Assembly (NCBI RefSeq): GCF_022968135.1
Contig: NZ_JALJRA010000002.1
Coordinates: forward strand, 186,001-250,000
Reading direction: 5' to 3'
DNA: 64,000 bases
From: Pseudorhizobium tarimense
GTDB taxonomy: Bacteria > Pseudomonadota > Alphaproteobacteria > Rhizobiales > Rhizobiaceae
Part shown: piece after piece, positions 56,834 to 64,000 of the stretch
Numbering within the stretch: the first letter of the stretch is position 1
How the letters are laid out: every line of letters begins with the position of its first letter
Notes under the pieces: model-generated
Database searches by the model: none
Told to the model about the DNA's origin: nothing
Seen by the model: only the letters and a program-made list of their open reading frames with translations
Translations under genes and position numbers: made by a program

Positions 56834-56864
56834 ATGCCGCAGGAGTGTCGGTGGACTGCGGCAT
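56834..56864. repeat. Inverted repeat between the GGDEF-EAL gene and tRNA-Leu
   Basis: ATGCCGCAG (56834-56842) is complementary to CTGCGGCAT (56856-56864) across a 13-base loop. It lies about 110 bp past the 3' end of tRNA-Leu and could end that transcript, but no U-run follows on either strand. The rest of the 240-bp gap (56735-56974) shows nothing else that I can support. Confidence 0.35.
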
Positions 56865-56974
56865 CAGCGAACCTCGCTCGCCGGAGCAGCCGCTCTCAAG
56901 GAGGAGCAATCCGCGAATGATTTCTTACTGCAGCGAATGTATCGGAGTTTGATCGTGGCAATGATCAAATGGAA

Positions 56975-57061
56975 TGGTGCCCAGAAGAGGACTCGAACCT
57001 CCACACCCTTGCGAGTACCAGCACCTGAAGCTGGCGCGTCTACCAATTCCGCCATCTGGGC
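56975..57061 (-). tRNA. tRNA-Leu (anticodon CAG)
   Basis: 87 nt including encoded CCA. The acceptor GCCCAGA pairs with TCTGGGC, the discriminator is A, and the D-arm GGCGGAATTGGTAGACGC is typical of Leu. The anticodon stem CCAGC/GCTGG encloses TTCAGGT, anticodon CAG. A class II variable arm (TACTCGCAAGGGTG region) and a T-arm with GGTTCGAGTCC complete it. Confidence 0.95.
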
Positions 57062-57154
57062 GACGGAGAGCCATGTACGGGGGCGGCCACTGAGTGTCAA
57101 CTGGCATTCGTGAACTTTCTGTGGCGGCAAGGATAAAAGTTTCGAAGTCCAGAT

Positions 57155-57463
57155 TTAGGCGTCTCCGGCATCGCCGTCCGGCGCTGCCGCGCGGTCGAGA
57201 TGGCCAAGGTCGCGCTCAGGATCGATCAGGTTGCGCACCCGCTGTTTCAGCTCCTTCGGTCCGGGAAAGCCGCCGTCGCGCTTGCGCTCCCACAGCAGTT
57301 TGCCGTCGATCCTGATCTCGAAGCTGCCGCCCGTGCCGGGCAGCAGCGCAACCTCTCCCAGGCTGTCGGGAAACGTCTGCAGCAGTTCCTGCGCCATCCA
57401 GCCGGCGCGCAGCAGCCAGTTGCATTGCGTGCAGTAGAGAATGGTGATGCGCGGCTTTGTCAT
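57155..57463 (-). CDS. SelT/SelW/SelH-type (Rdx) thioredoxin-like protein
   Basis: 102 aa. The redox motif CTQC follows the first strand (RITILYCTQCNW), in the position of the CxxU of selenoprotein W; here both are Cys. The rest, LLRAGWMAQELLQTFPDSLGEV, GTGGSFEIRIDGKLLWERK and the F-P-x-x-KELKQRVR segment, is the full Rdx fold. GGAGGAC precedes ATG at 57463. The open frame further upstream is not conserved in character. Its partner is unknown. Confidence 0.9.
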   Translation of the reverse strand: MTKPRITILYCTQCNWLLRAGWMAQELLQTFPDSLGEVALLPGTGGSFEIRIDGKLLWERKRDGGFPGPKELKQRVRNLIDPERDLGHLDRAAAPDGDAGDA

Positions 57464-57641
57464 CTGTCCTCCAGAAAAGAGCGTCCGGTTCCCATGGCCA
57501 TTGCCGCATCTTATCGAGCGGGTTGCGCGGGCTCCGCAAGCGCTTTCTGCGAACTTCCAGATGGCGATGGAGCGCACGCGGCAGGCAGATGACGTCTAAC
57601 GGGTAAAGCCCGTTGCGGCCACCACGTAGGCTAGACGCGAA

Positions 57642-57673
57642 AAAAGGCTCCCGCAGCCACGCGGGAGCCTTTT
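57642..57673. terminator. Bidirectional intrinsic terminator
   Basis: AAAA-GGCTCCCGC (57642-57654) and GCGGGAGCC-TTTT (57661-57673) form a perfect 9-bp GC stem with flanking A and T runs and a six-base loop. It sits 24 bp after the stop of the DUF3618 gene, whose operon it ends. The region 57464-57641 contains no supported gene. Confidence 0.85.
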
Positions 57674-57696
57674 CCTAGTAACGGTCATTCTACGCC

Positions 57697-58728
57697 TTAG
57701 TTCGCGCGCGTGTCCCGGCCGTCGCCGTTTGCACGCTGGTAGTTGCGTGCTTCGTCGGCGATGCGGTCACGGGCCGTGTCGTGCATCTCCGACGCAACAT
57801 TGGAGGCACGGTCATAGACATCGGCCGCAGCCTCCTCGACCTTGTGCATGGCCTTGGATGCTTCGCCCGCCATCTGCTTGCGGACACCTTCCGCCGTTTC
57901 GCCGAGAGCCTCGTTTTCGCGACGGGTGTTCGGCAGGGCCGCGCCAATCGCAGCGCCGAGAGCGAAGGCGAGTGCCCCGCCGATCAGCGGCTGATCCTGG
58001 AACTGCCGTGCAATGGTGTCGTTCAGGTGACCCGCCTGACCCCGGACGGAACTGCCCATCGACATGGCGCTATTGCCGACGGATCGGGCGCTGTTGCCCA
58101 CGGAGCGGGCGCCGCCCATGACGGAGCTGCCGGCGCGGCTCGCTGAAGAGCCCATTTGCCGCCAGGTCTTGGAGATCCAGCCGGAGGCCTCGTCGAACAG
58201 ACGACCCGCTTCGTCGCGGATATCGTGCACCTGACGGCCGGTCGCGTCGGCAAAGCCGCGATAGGTCTTGCCGGCTTCGTCCATGAAGTGGCCAGCGCGT
58301 CGTCCGCTCTCGTCGGTGAGCGCACGGTAGCGTTTGCCGGCTTCGTCGGTGAAGTGGCTGTAGCGGCTTTCGCCGTCGTGCTTCACCGGGCCGACCCGAC
58401 GCACCGTCCCGGTGACCTGCGCCAGCGGATACTCGTCGTCATGGTACTGAACTTCCTCGGTCCGCCGGGTAGCGCCGGGATTGGCCATCAGCCAAGCCAT
58501 GCTGATGCCCATCAGGGCGACAGGAATGGGATTGGTCTTCATGGCATTGCCGAGGTTGGAGATGTATTCGCTGCCACCGCTCGACTTGGCATACTGGATC
58601 GCTTCGTCGAGTATCTGGCCGGGCGACATCTTGGCCTGGATCGCGTCCATACGCTCTTCGATGCGGAGACGGTCCTGGGCGATCTCGTGTTCGAGCTCTT
58701 CTGCCCGTTTGGTGTCACTGCTGGTCAT
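57697..58728 (-). CDS. DUF3618 protein with tandem 11-residue repeats
   Basis: 343 aa. DUF3618 is at the N terminus (ELEHEIAQDRLRIEERMDAI, residues 11-30, then MSPGQILDEA). A short hydrophobic patch (about 68-82) and a Ser/Gly-rich second one (GGALAFALGAAIGAALP, about 243-260) may be membrane segments. Residues 126-180 contain five tandem 11-mers of the pattern F-x-D-E-A-G-K/R-x-Y-x-x, and 207-227 three 7-mers of the type ARSVGNS. The C-terminal 70 residues are charged, Ala-rich and helical, LEA-like. The start overlaps the holin-like gene stop as TGATG. Confidence 0.85.
   Translation of the reverse strand: MTSSDTKRAEELEHEIAQDRLRIEERMDAIQAKMSPGQILDEAIQYAKSSGGSEYISNLGNAMKTNPIPVALMGISMAWLMANPGATRRTEEVQYHDDEYPLAQVTGTVRRVGPVKHDGESRYSHFTDEAGKRYRALTDESGRRAGHFMDEAGKTYRGFADATGRQVHDIRDEAGRLFDEASGWISKTWRQMGSSASRAGSSVMGGARSVGNSARSVGNSAMSMGSSVRGQAGHLNDTIARQFQDQPLIGGALAFALGAAIGAALPNTRRENEALGETAEGVRKQMAGEASKAMHKVEEAAADVYDRASNVASEMHDTARDRIADEARNYQRANGDGRDTRAN
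58189..58353 (-). repeat. Five tandem 33-bp coding repeats (11-residue units)
   Basis: Codes residues 126-136, 137-147, 148-158, 159-169 and 170-180 of the DUF3618 protein. Unit starts read FTDEAGKRYRA, LTDESGRRAGH, FMDEAGKTYRG, FADATGRQVHD, IRDEAGRLFDE. Position 1 is hydrophobic, 3 is always Asp, 6 is always Gly, 7 is basic. Hendecads of this kind fold as a long amphipathic helix. Confidence 0.85.
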
Positions 58729-59144
58729 CAGACACGCTCCTTGATCATCTGTGCATCTCGACGAAGCGACGACGAGGTGCGGTCAAACTTGAGATTTTCG
58801 CCACGCAAGGTGGAAAGGCCGCGCTTGATCATGCCATAGGCAAGCAGCGCAACGATCACGCCGACGATCACGGACGAAAGCGCGTCCGCACTGGTCTCAC
58901 GCATGCCCTGCGCCACGAAGAAGGCGGCTAGGCCGTTCACAAGCGCGGCAAGCAGAACGCCGACGGCGGCGATGGCAAACACCAGACCGGCGGCGAATGA
59001 CTCGATCCCGGTAATCGCCTGCGACATCTTTTCGGACGCCTCGGTCTTGGCAAGATTGATTTCCTTGCGGAAGAGACCGGTGATGTCCGAAACAAGCCCG
59101 CTGACCAGTTCGGAGAGGGGCCGGTTTTCCATTTCATTAGCCAT
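58728..59144 (-). CDS. Holin-X-like phage holin family membrane protein
   Basis: 138 aa. A charged N-terminal helix (LSELVSGLVSDITGLFRKEINLAKTEASEK, about 10-40) precedes two membrane helices (about 50-80 and 90-110), then a basic tail. This is the pattern of the putative actinobacterial Holin-X (holin superfamily III) domain, which in Rhizobiales chromosomes is found outside phages. It overlaps the genes on both sides by 8 bp and by TGATG, so the three proteins are translationally coupled. Confidence 0.85.
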   Translation of the reverse strand: MANEMENRPLSELVSGLVSDITGLFRKEINLAKTEASEKMSQAITGIESFAAGLVFAIAAVGVLLAALVNGLAAFFVAQGMRETSADALSSVIVGVIVALLAYGMIKRGLSTLRGENLKFDRTSSSLRRDAQMIKERV

Positions 59145-59871
59145 TGCGGTTACCCTCCGGAGAATAGCCCGTCGGATAGCCGGCCCCTGTGGCCGGGCGG
59201 ACAGGCGTCGCTGCTGTGGTTGTTGTCGTTGCAGTCGGCGTCGTGGAGACGGTCGACGGTGTCGTGACCGTTGTACCGGCGCTCGCTGCCCGGGTGCTGG
59301 CGGACGTATCGACGCTCGCGCGGCGATCGGCGGAAGCGGTCAGGAAGCGGCTGGCGGCAAAACCGGCCAAAGCTGCAAGGCCGATGAAGGCTGCGGGTTG
59401 GCGGCGGCCGAAATCCTCGGCCATACCGGCAATCTCGCCCATGTCCTTGCCCTTCATGTCATCGGCGAAGCTATGAATGCTGGCACCGATCTGCTTGGCA
59501 TAGCGGCCGATTTCGCGCTGGGCGCGCTCATCACCCTGTTCAAGCTCGTCGCCCACCTTCTCGATCGCGGATGCAAAGCCGCTGACGCGCTCGGCTGCAA
59601 AGTTCTTCTGGTCGTCCGCGGCGTCGCGCACGCGGTGCGTGGCGTTGCTGATCTGGCCTTGGGCTGCGGATTTGGCATTCTGCCAATCTTCGTTCACCTT
59701 ATCCTTAAAGCTGCCGCTCGTCTGCTTGGCGGCCGAGGAAGCCGCATTGCCGGCATCGGACGCAGCCGCCTTCATGTCGGAAGACGGCGATTGGGCGGTC
59801 TTGCTGCCGCCCGGGGGGGTGCTGGAGCCGGGGTTGAATCCGGATCCTCGATTCAAATCTCGTTCGGTCAT
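59137..59871 (-). CDS. Ndi-like stress protein, disordered with one hydrophobic helix
   Basis: 244 aa. It resembles proteins that rhizobial annotations call nutrient-deprivation-induced; I cannot verify that name here. Residues 1-60 are Ser/Ala/Gly-rich and disordered, 60-150 form charged, Ala-rich amphipathic helices of LEA character, and 158-177 (RQPAAFIGLAALAGFAASRF) is a single hydrophobic helix. The last 60 residues are Thr/Pro-rich with a run of five Thr. First gene of the operon that ends at the terminator at 57642, with an EcfG-like promoter upstream. Confidence 0.78.
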   Translation of the reverse strand: MTERDLNRGSGFNPGSSTPPGGSKTAQSPSSDMKAAASDAGNAASSAAKQTSGSFKDKVNEDWQNAKSAAQGQISNATHRVRDAADDQKNFAAERVSGFASAIEKVGDELEQGDERAQREIGRYAKQIGASIHSFADDMKGKDMGEIAGMAEDFGRRQPAAFIGLAALAGFAASRFLTASADRRASVDTSASTRAASAGTTVTTPSTVSTTPTATTTTTAATPVRPATGAGYPTGYSPEGNRNG

Positions 59872-59931
59872 TGGACTCTCCCAGTGGTAAGGGTCGGCGT
59901 CACGTCATCATTTCGATGCGATCCGACTCTG

Positions 59932-59957
59932 AACCTTCCTTGGGGCCAAATTGTTCC
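59932..59957 (-). promoter_or_regulatory. EcfG/RpoE2-like promoter of the holin operon
   Basis: On the minus strand GGAAC (complement of 59953-59957) and GGTT (complement of 59932-59935) are separated by 17 bp. It fits GGAAC-N18/19-TT and differs from GGAAC-N17-CGTT only in the first base of the -10 element. The expected leader is about 55 nt. The rest of the 293-bp divergent region (59872-60164) holds no gene. Confidence 0.5.
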
Positions 59958-60164
59958 GAAAGTGTCGGTTGTTCGGCATGCAACAGGCATTCGCGCCCTA
60001 CGTTCACGTTTTCGCGAACGCGTCCTCATATCCGCGGATAGAGCTATTGGGCTGGTGCCGGATTAAGATTGGATTCAGTCTTTCCCGGTAATGTTCCGTT
60101 AGTCTTTCCGCTTGGTGACGAACCGAAGCGGGCTCCCAAGGTTCTGTTTTGCGTACGGGTTCTC

Positions 60165-61196
60165 ATGCGTCTCTCGGCTTTGCCTGCACTTCTCCTTGCC
60201 GGCCTCACTCTCACCGGCTGCACATCGAGCGCCGGTCCGGAAAGCCTGGTTGCCGGCCTGCCGTCGCAGGAAATCGCCAATTCGGTCGCACCCGCGGTTC
60301 CAGTCCCCCAGCCAACGGTCGCTGACGCCAGCCCCGTGCAGGAGGCATCCCCGCAGGAGGCGCTGGCCTGGGCAGGCGAGGTGCCGCAGCCTCAGGCCTT
60401 CGGGCCGATCACGACCACGGTCGGAATGCCGGTGCCGAGCGAGCGTCCGGTTGCCATGCTCTCGCCGCAGGATCCGATGGGCACTGCACCGCAGACCCGC
60501 GCGCGCATCTACAGCCAGCGTTTCCGCGACGCCAAGCCGATCAACTTCGGCAAGGTGCAGCCCAAGCACTATGCGGTCCATGGCGTGGACGTGTCGCGCT
60601 GGCAGGGCGATATCGACTGGCCGAAGCTGAGGACCCAGGGCGCCAACTTCGCTTATATCAAGGCAACGGACGGGGGCGACCACCTCGACCCGATGTTCAT
60701 GACCAACTGGCGCAAGGCCAAGCAGGCGGGGATCCGCCGCGGCGCCTACCACTTCTTCTATTGGTGCCGTCGCGCCAGCGAACAGGCTGACTGGTTCATC
60801 CGCAACGTGCCGCGCGATCCCGATGCCCTCCCGCCGGTGATCGACGTGGAATGGAACGGCGATTCCGCCTGCAAGCGTCGCCCGTCGCGCGCCGACGTGC
60901 TGGAAAAGATGCAGGTCTTCATGGACAAGCTGGAGCGCCACTACGGCCAGCGGCCGGTCATCTACACGGCGCCCGACTTCTACGAGGATAATCTCGTCGG
61001 CGCCTTCGAGGACTATCCGTTCTGGCTGCGCGCCGTGGCGGAGCATCCCTCCAAGGTTTATCCGGGCCGCAAGTTCGTGTTCTGGCAGTATTCCGGCTCG
61101 GGCCTGTCGCAGGGCGTGAACGGCAAGATCGACCTCAACGTCTTTAACGGCAGCGAAGATGGCTGGCATAACTGGGTAGCGCGGCAGAGCAGCTGA
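60165..61196 (+). CDS. GH25 lysozyme-type lipoprotein
   Basis: 343 aa. The lipobox LTGC places the lipid-anchored Cys at 19. A Pro/Ala-rich linker of about 130 residues follows, then a glycoside hydrolase 25 domain from about 160: HGVDVSRWQGDIDW with the first catalytic Asp, FAYIKATDGGDHLD, GAYHFFYW, and VIDVEWNGDS with the Asp/Glu pair. The end DLNVFNGS matches the final strand. It should cut the glycan of peptidoglycan from a membrane-anchored position. It is divergent from the holin-containing operon. ATG at 60165 is used because the upstream frame lacks a signal peptide. Confidence 0.9.
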   Translation: MRLSALPALLLAGLTLTGCTSSAGPESLVAGLPSQEIANSVAPAVPVPQPTVADASPVQEASPQEALAWAGEVPQPQAFGPITTTVGMPVPSERPVAMLSPQDPMGTAPQTRARIYSQRFRDAKPINFGKVQPKHYAVHGVDVSRWQGDIDWPKLRTQGANFAYIKATDGGDHLDPMFMTNWRKAKQAGIRRGAYHFFYWCRRASEQADWFIRNVPRDPDALPPVIDVEWNGDSACKRRPSRADVLEKMQVFMDKLERHYGQRPVIYTAPDFYEDNLVGAFEDYPFWLRAVAEHPSKVYPGRKFVFWQYSGSGLSQGVNGKIDLNVFNGSEDGWHNWVARQSS

Positions 61197-61210
61197 TCTC
61201 ATCGCGGCGG

Positions 61211-62110
61211 CTATCTCGCAGCCGCCTCCGCCAGCAGCCATTCCGTGAGTCGGTCGACATTGCGATCCCTCGATGCCGAGGGAAGTACCCAATACCCGCG
61301 GTCCTCGTCAGCAAGTTCCGGCCCGGCGGTTACCAGCATGCCGGAGGCAAGCATGGAATCCACCAGTCCCAGCCATCCGATGGCAAGCCCCTGGCCGCCA
61401 AGCGCCGCCTGCACCACCATCGCATAGTTGTTGAAGCTCACGTCGCCGCTCGCCGGCTCTGTGCTACGGCGAATGCCGAAGGCCGAGAGATAGCTTGCCC
61501 AATCGAACCAGGGGGAGGCGAGCGCAGTGTCGAGGTGGATGAGCGGCTCGAGCGACAGCCACTGAGCAGGGTCGTCATCCTTCCCTTGGAAAAAGCTGTG
61601 CGAGCAGACCGGCACGACCCGCTCCGACATGATCATCTGCCCGCTATGTCCGAACTGCGCCCGCGAGCCGAAGGCAACCGCAATCTCTGCGCCTTCCGCC
61701 CAGTCTGTCTCCAACCTCTGCGTCGAAACGATCTGGATGTCGAAATCTGGGTAGAGCAGGCGGAAGGCGTGCATGCGGGGAATGAGCCACAACGTTGCAA
61801 AAGCGTAATCGGTACAGAGCCGAAGCGCGGGCCGCTTGACCTCCGCCCTCAGGTCCTCGGCCAGCGCGTCGATATCGGCCACCGCCCTGCTGGCGATGTC
61901 GAGGAGCCGTTTTCCTTCATCCGTCAGTCCAACACCGCGATGCTTGCGATGGAGGAGCGAGACGCCAAAGGCTTCCTCCAACTGGCGGATTTGGTAGCTC
62001 ACGGCGGGCTGGCTAAGCCCCTGCAGGCGCGCTGCCGCAGAAAGCGAACCTTCGCGGGCGATCTCGACGAACAGTCGCAGCCATCCTATGTCGATCGGCA
62101 GATTGCTCAT
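61211..62110 (-). CDS. LysR-family choline-sulfate utilisation regulator
   Basis: 299 aa. HTH at residues 8-65 (FVEIAREGSLSAAARLQGLSQPAVSYQIRQLE), with an effector domain from about 95. The strings LRLCTDYAFATLWLIPRMHAF and SFNNYAMVVQAALGGQGLAIGW are typical of the GcvA-like group to which the choline-sulfate regulators belong. It is divergent from choX with 96 bp between starts. The assignment rests mainly on this position next to choX and betC. Confidence 0.87.
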   Translation of the reverse strand: MSNLPIDIGWLRLFVEIAREGSLSAAARLQGLSQPAVSYQIRQLEEAFGVSLLHRKHRGVGLTDEGKRLLDIASRAVADIDALAEDLRAEVKRPALRLCTDYAFATLWLIPRMHAFRLLYPDFDIQIVSTQRLETDWAEGAEIAVAFGSRAQFGHSGQMIMSERVVPVCSHSFFQGKDDDPAQWLSLEPLIHLDTALASPWFDWASYLSAFGIRRSTEPASGDVSFNNYAMVVQAALGGQGLAIGWLGLVDSMLASGMLVTAGPELADEDRGYWVLPSASRDRNVDRLTEWLLAEAAAR

Positions 62111-62206
62111 AAATGCTCTTTATGGCCATTATTTAAAATCAGCGGCTTCACAACGATGTTTTGGGAAGCTTCAATAAGTTTAGCAAATAGAAGAAGGGGA
62201 ACAAGC

Positions 62207-63172
62207 ATGACTCTGCGTTCCACATGGGCCGTTCGCGCACTCGCCTGCTCGGCTGCAATCTCTACGCTCACCCTCGCGCCTTTCGCCGCTCTTGCGGCTG
62301 ATCCGGCCGAGTGCAAGGCAATTACGCTATCTGATCCGGGCTGGACGGATATCACCGCTACCAATGGCGTTGCCGCCTATCTTCTGGAAACGCTCGGTTA
62401 CGATCCGGAGGTGAAGACGCTTTCCGTGCCGATCGGCTACCAGTCGATGAAGAACGGTGAGATCGACGTCTTCCTCGGCAATTGGATGCCGGCCCAGCAG
62501 GCCTTCATCGACGACCTCAATTCCGTCAATGCCGTCGAGGTGCTGAACAAGAACCTCGAAGGCGCAAAGTTCACGCTCGCCGTGCCGACGGCCGCTGCCG
62601 AAAAGGAAGGCGTGAAGGATTTTGCCGACCTTTCCGAGCATGCCGACGCCTTTGATCAAAAGATATATGGCATCGAGCCTGGTGCGCCGGCCAATACGAA
62701 CATCCAGAAGATGATCGATTCCGGTGATTTCAATCTGAAGGATTGGGAACTGGTCGAGTCCGGGGAGCAGGCCATGTTGGCGCAGGTCGAGCGTGCCAAC
62801 AATGCGGGCGACGCTATTGTCTTCCTTGCCTGGGCTCCCCATCCGATGAACGAGCGGTTCGACATCACCTACCTGTCGGGTGGCGACGAATACTTCGGCG
62901 CGAACTACGGCGGCGCGGAAGTCTACACGCTGGCGCGCACCGGCTGGCCGGAGCAGTGCCCGAATGCTGCGAAATTCCTGAGCCAGCTCACCTTCTCGGT
63001 GGTGATGGAAAACGTCCTGATGGGCGAGATCCTCGGCGGCGAAGACCCGCAGGATGCCGCCAAGGCCTGGCTGAAGGAAAATCCTTCTGCGTATGAACCC
63101 TGGCTGGCCGGCGTCACTACCTTCGAAGGCGAACCCGCCAAGGAAGCCGTGGACCAGTCGCTCGGGCTCTGA
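62207..63172 (+). CDS. choX: Choline-binding periplasmic protein of an ABC importer
   Basis: 321 aa with a signal peptide (LAPFAALA-ADP). ChoX-type features: ITLSDPGWTDITATNGVAAYLLE, GNWMPAQQAFIDDL and WAPHPMNERFDITYL, which supply the aromatic residues of the choline box (Trp in each). ATG at 62207 follows AAGAAGGGG; the longer frame is antisense to the LysR gene. The next gene is betC, so choline sulfate or choline is the likely ligand. The permease and ATPase genes are not seen here. Confidence 0.92.
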   Translation: MTLRSTWAVRALACSAAISTLTLAPFAALAADPAECKAITLSDPGWTDITATNGVAAYLLETLGYDPEVKTLSVPIGYQSMKNGEIDVFLGNWMPAQQAFIDDLNSVNAVEVLNKNLEGAKFTLAVPTAAAEKEGVKDFADLSEHADAFDQKIYGIEPGAPANTNIQKMIDSGDFNLKDWELVESGEQAMLAQVERANNAGDAIVFLAWAPHPMNERFDITYLSGGDEYFGANYGGAEVYTLARTGWPEQCPNAAKFLSQLTFSVVMENVLMGEILGGEDPQDAAKAWLKENPSAYEPWLAGVTTFEGEPAKEAVDQSLGL

Positions 63173-63183
63173 GGAAGGCATAC

Positions 63184-64000
63184 GTGCAGGCAAGACCGAA
63201 TGTGCTGATCCTGATGGTCGATCAGCTGAATGGAACCCTGTTCCCCGATGGGCCGGCGGATTTCCTCCACGCGCCTCATCTGAAGTCCTTGGCGAAGCGC
63301 TCCGTGCGCTTCGCCAACACCTATACGGCAAGCCCGCTCTGTGCGCCTGCACGCGCTTCCTTTATGTCGGGGCAGCTTCCCAGCCGCACGCGGGTTTATG
63401 ACAACGCTGCGGAATTTGCCTCCGATATCCCGACCTTTGCCCATCATCTCCGCCGCGCCGGCTATCAGACAGCGCTGTCGGGCAAGATGCACTTCGTCGG
63501 CCCCGACCAGCTGCATGGCTTCGAGGAGCGGCTGACGACGGACATCTACCCCGCCGATTTCGGTTGGACTCCGGACTACACCAAGCCCGGCGAACGCATC
63601 GACTGGTGGTATCACAATCTCGGCTCCGTCACCGGCGCAGGTGTCGCCGAGATTACCAACCAGATGGAGTATGACGACGAGGTCGGCTACAACGCTACGC
63701 GCAAGCTCTACGATCTGTCGCGAGCCCAGGACGCGCGCCCGTGGTGCCTGTCCGTCAGCTTCACCCACCCCCACGACCCCTATGTCGCCCGTCGCCGCTT
63801 CTGGGACCTTTACGCGGATTGCCCGCAGCTCGATCCTGCCGTCGCTGCCATTCCCTACGAGGAGCAGGACCCGCATTCAAAGCGGCTGATGGATGCCTGC
63901 GATCACACCGCCTTTGACATCACGGATGAAGAGATCCGCCGCGCCCGCCGCGGCTATTTCGCCAACATTTCCTATGTGGACGAGAAGATCGGCGAGATTC
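63184..64000 (+). CDS. betC: Choline sulfatase, N-terminal part (cut by the window edge)
   Basis: 272 codons to the edge of the window, still open. GTG at 63184 has GAGGAAGG upstream and lies 11 bp after choX. The sulfatase signature SPLCAPARASF (Cys near residue 54, to be converted to formylglycine, in CxPxR-like context) is intact, as are VLILMVDQLNG with the metal-binding Asp, SGKMHFVGPDQLHGFEERL and SFTHPHDPY. These strings are diagnostic of BetC, which hydrolyses choline-O-sulfate to choline and sulfate, feeding glycine betaine synthesis. Confidence 0.93.
   Translation, partial: MQARPNVLILMVDQLNGTLFPDGPADFLHAPHLKSLAKRSVRFANTYTASPLCAPARASFMSGQLPSRTRVYDNAAEFASDIPTFAHHLRRAGYQTALSGKMHFVGPDQLHGFEERLTTDIYPADFGWTPDYTKPGERIDWWYHNLGSVTGAGVAEITNQMEYDDEVGYNATRKLYDLSRAQDARPWCLSVSFTHPHDPYVARRRFWDLYADCPQLDPAVAAIPYEEQDPHSKRLMDACDHTAFDITDEEIRRARRGYFANISYVDEKIGEI

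Noticed and set aside
56832-56920. 28-codon frame with GGGAGG upstream between the GGDEF-EAL gene and tRNA-Leu
   Set aside because: The start lies inside a perfect inverted repeat, the spacing is too short and the product is Arg/Ser-rich without other support.
58728-59144. Prophage remnant suggested by the holin-like gene
   Set aside because: No integrase, structural or replication phage genes are near; Holin-X proteins are common in rhizobial chromosomes.

Overview
The window is 64 kb of ordinary-looking high-GC chromosome from an alphaproteobacterium, almost certainly a member of the Rhizobiaceae (Rhizobium / Agrobacterium / Ensifer group). The evidence is the family-level resemblance of nearly every protein, a complete alphaproteobacterial cpa/tad pilus locus, a YejABEF peptide importer, EcfG/RpoE2-type promoter sequences (GGAAC - spacer - GTT) and a choline-sulfate module. 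No insertion sequence, prophage, CRISPR array or rRNA was seen. Two tRNA genes are present, Ser-GGA and Leu-CAG. Both window edges cut genes: a PhnF-like GntR regulator on the left and a choline sulfatase on the right.

Layout. 0-6 kb, minus strand: mepA, then a probable operon mgsA-glk-ABC exporter-dapB-gpmA (sugar phosphorylation, lower glycolysis, methylglyoxal bypass, lysine/peptidoglycan precursor). 6-13 kb, plus: yejABEF and a GhrA-like 2-hydroxyacid dehydrogenase. 13-16 kb: pncB flanked by two small genes, each with a good EcfG-type promoter, and an unlisted 55-codon gene. 15.9-17.9 kb: gmd and fcl, the whole GDP-L-fucose pathway, both broken by several independent lesions. 18-19.5 kb: tRNA-Ser, a small membrane protein and msrA. 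19.7-30.7 kb: a compact nucleoside locus that couples a BMP-family nucleoside ABC importer to cdd, a purine nucleoside phosphorylase, deoC and deoA, facing upp, add and deoB. 30.8-43.2 kb: Flp/Tad pilus locus. 43.3-46.4 kb: leucyl aminopeptidase, a short winged-helix protein, an NlpC/P60 hydrolase and a small secreted protein. 46.5-48.3 kb: SDR and epimerase pair. 48.3-54.8 kb: a LysR regulator divergent from a catalytically dead alpha/beta-hydrolase homologue and an RND efflux pump. 55-57.5 kb: GGDEF-EAL protein, tRNA-Leu and a SelW-like Rdx protein. 57.7-61.2 kb: a translationally coupled stress-type operon (Ndi-like protein, holin-X-like membrane protein, DUF3618 protein with 11-residue repeats), divergent from a GH25 lysozyme lipoprotein. 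61.2-64 kb: choline-sulfate regulator, ChoX and BetC.

The most unusual items are: (1) simultaneous decay of gmd and fcl between intact neighbours, including a diverged 20-bp tandem duplication that argues against pure sequencing error; (2) five tandem 11-residue repeats in the DUF3618 protein of the stress operon, next to a holin-like gene and a lysozyme; (3) an HSL-type hydrolase with Glu in place of the nucleophilic Ser and no recognisable catalytic His, sitting directly before a drug efflux pump; (4) three candidate EcfG promoters that would tie scattered small genes into the general stress response. I did not find a convincing wholly new defence or mobile system.
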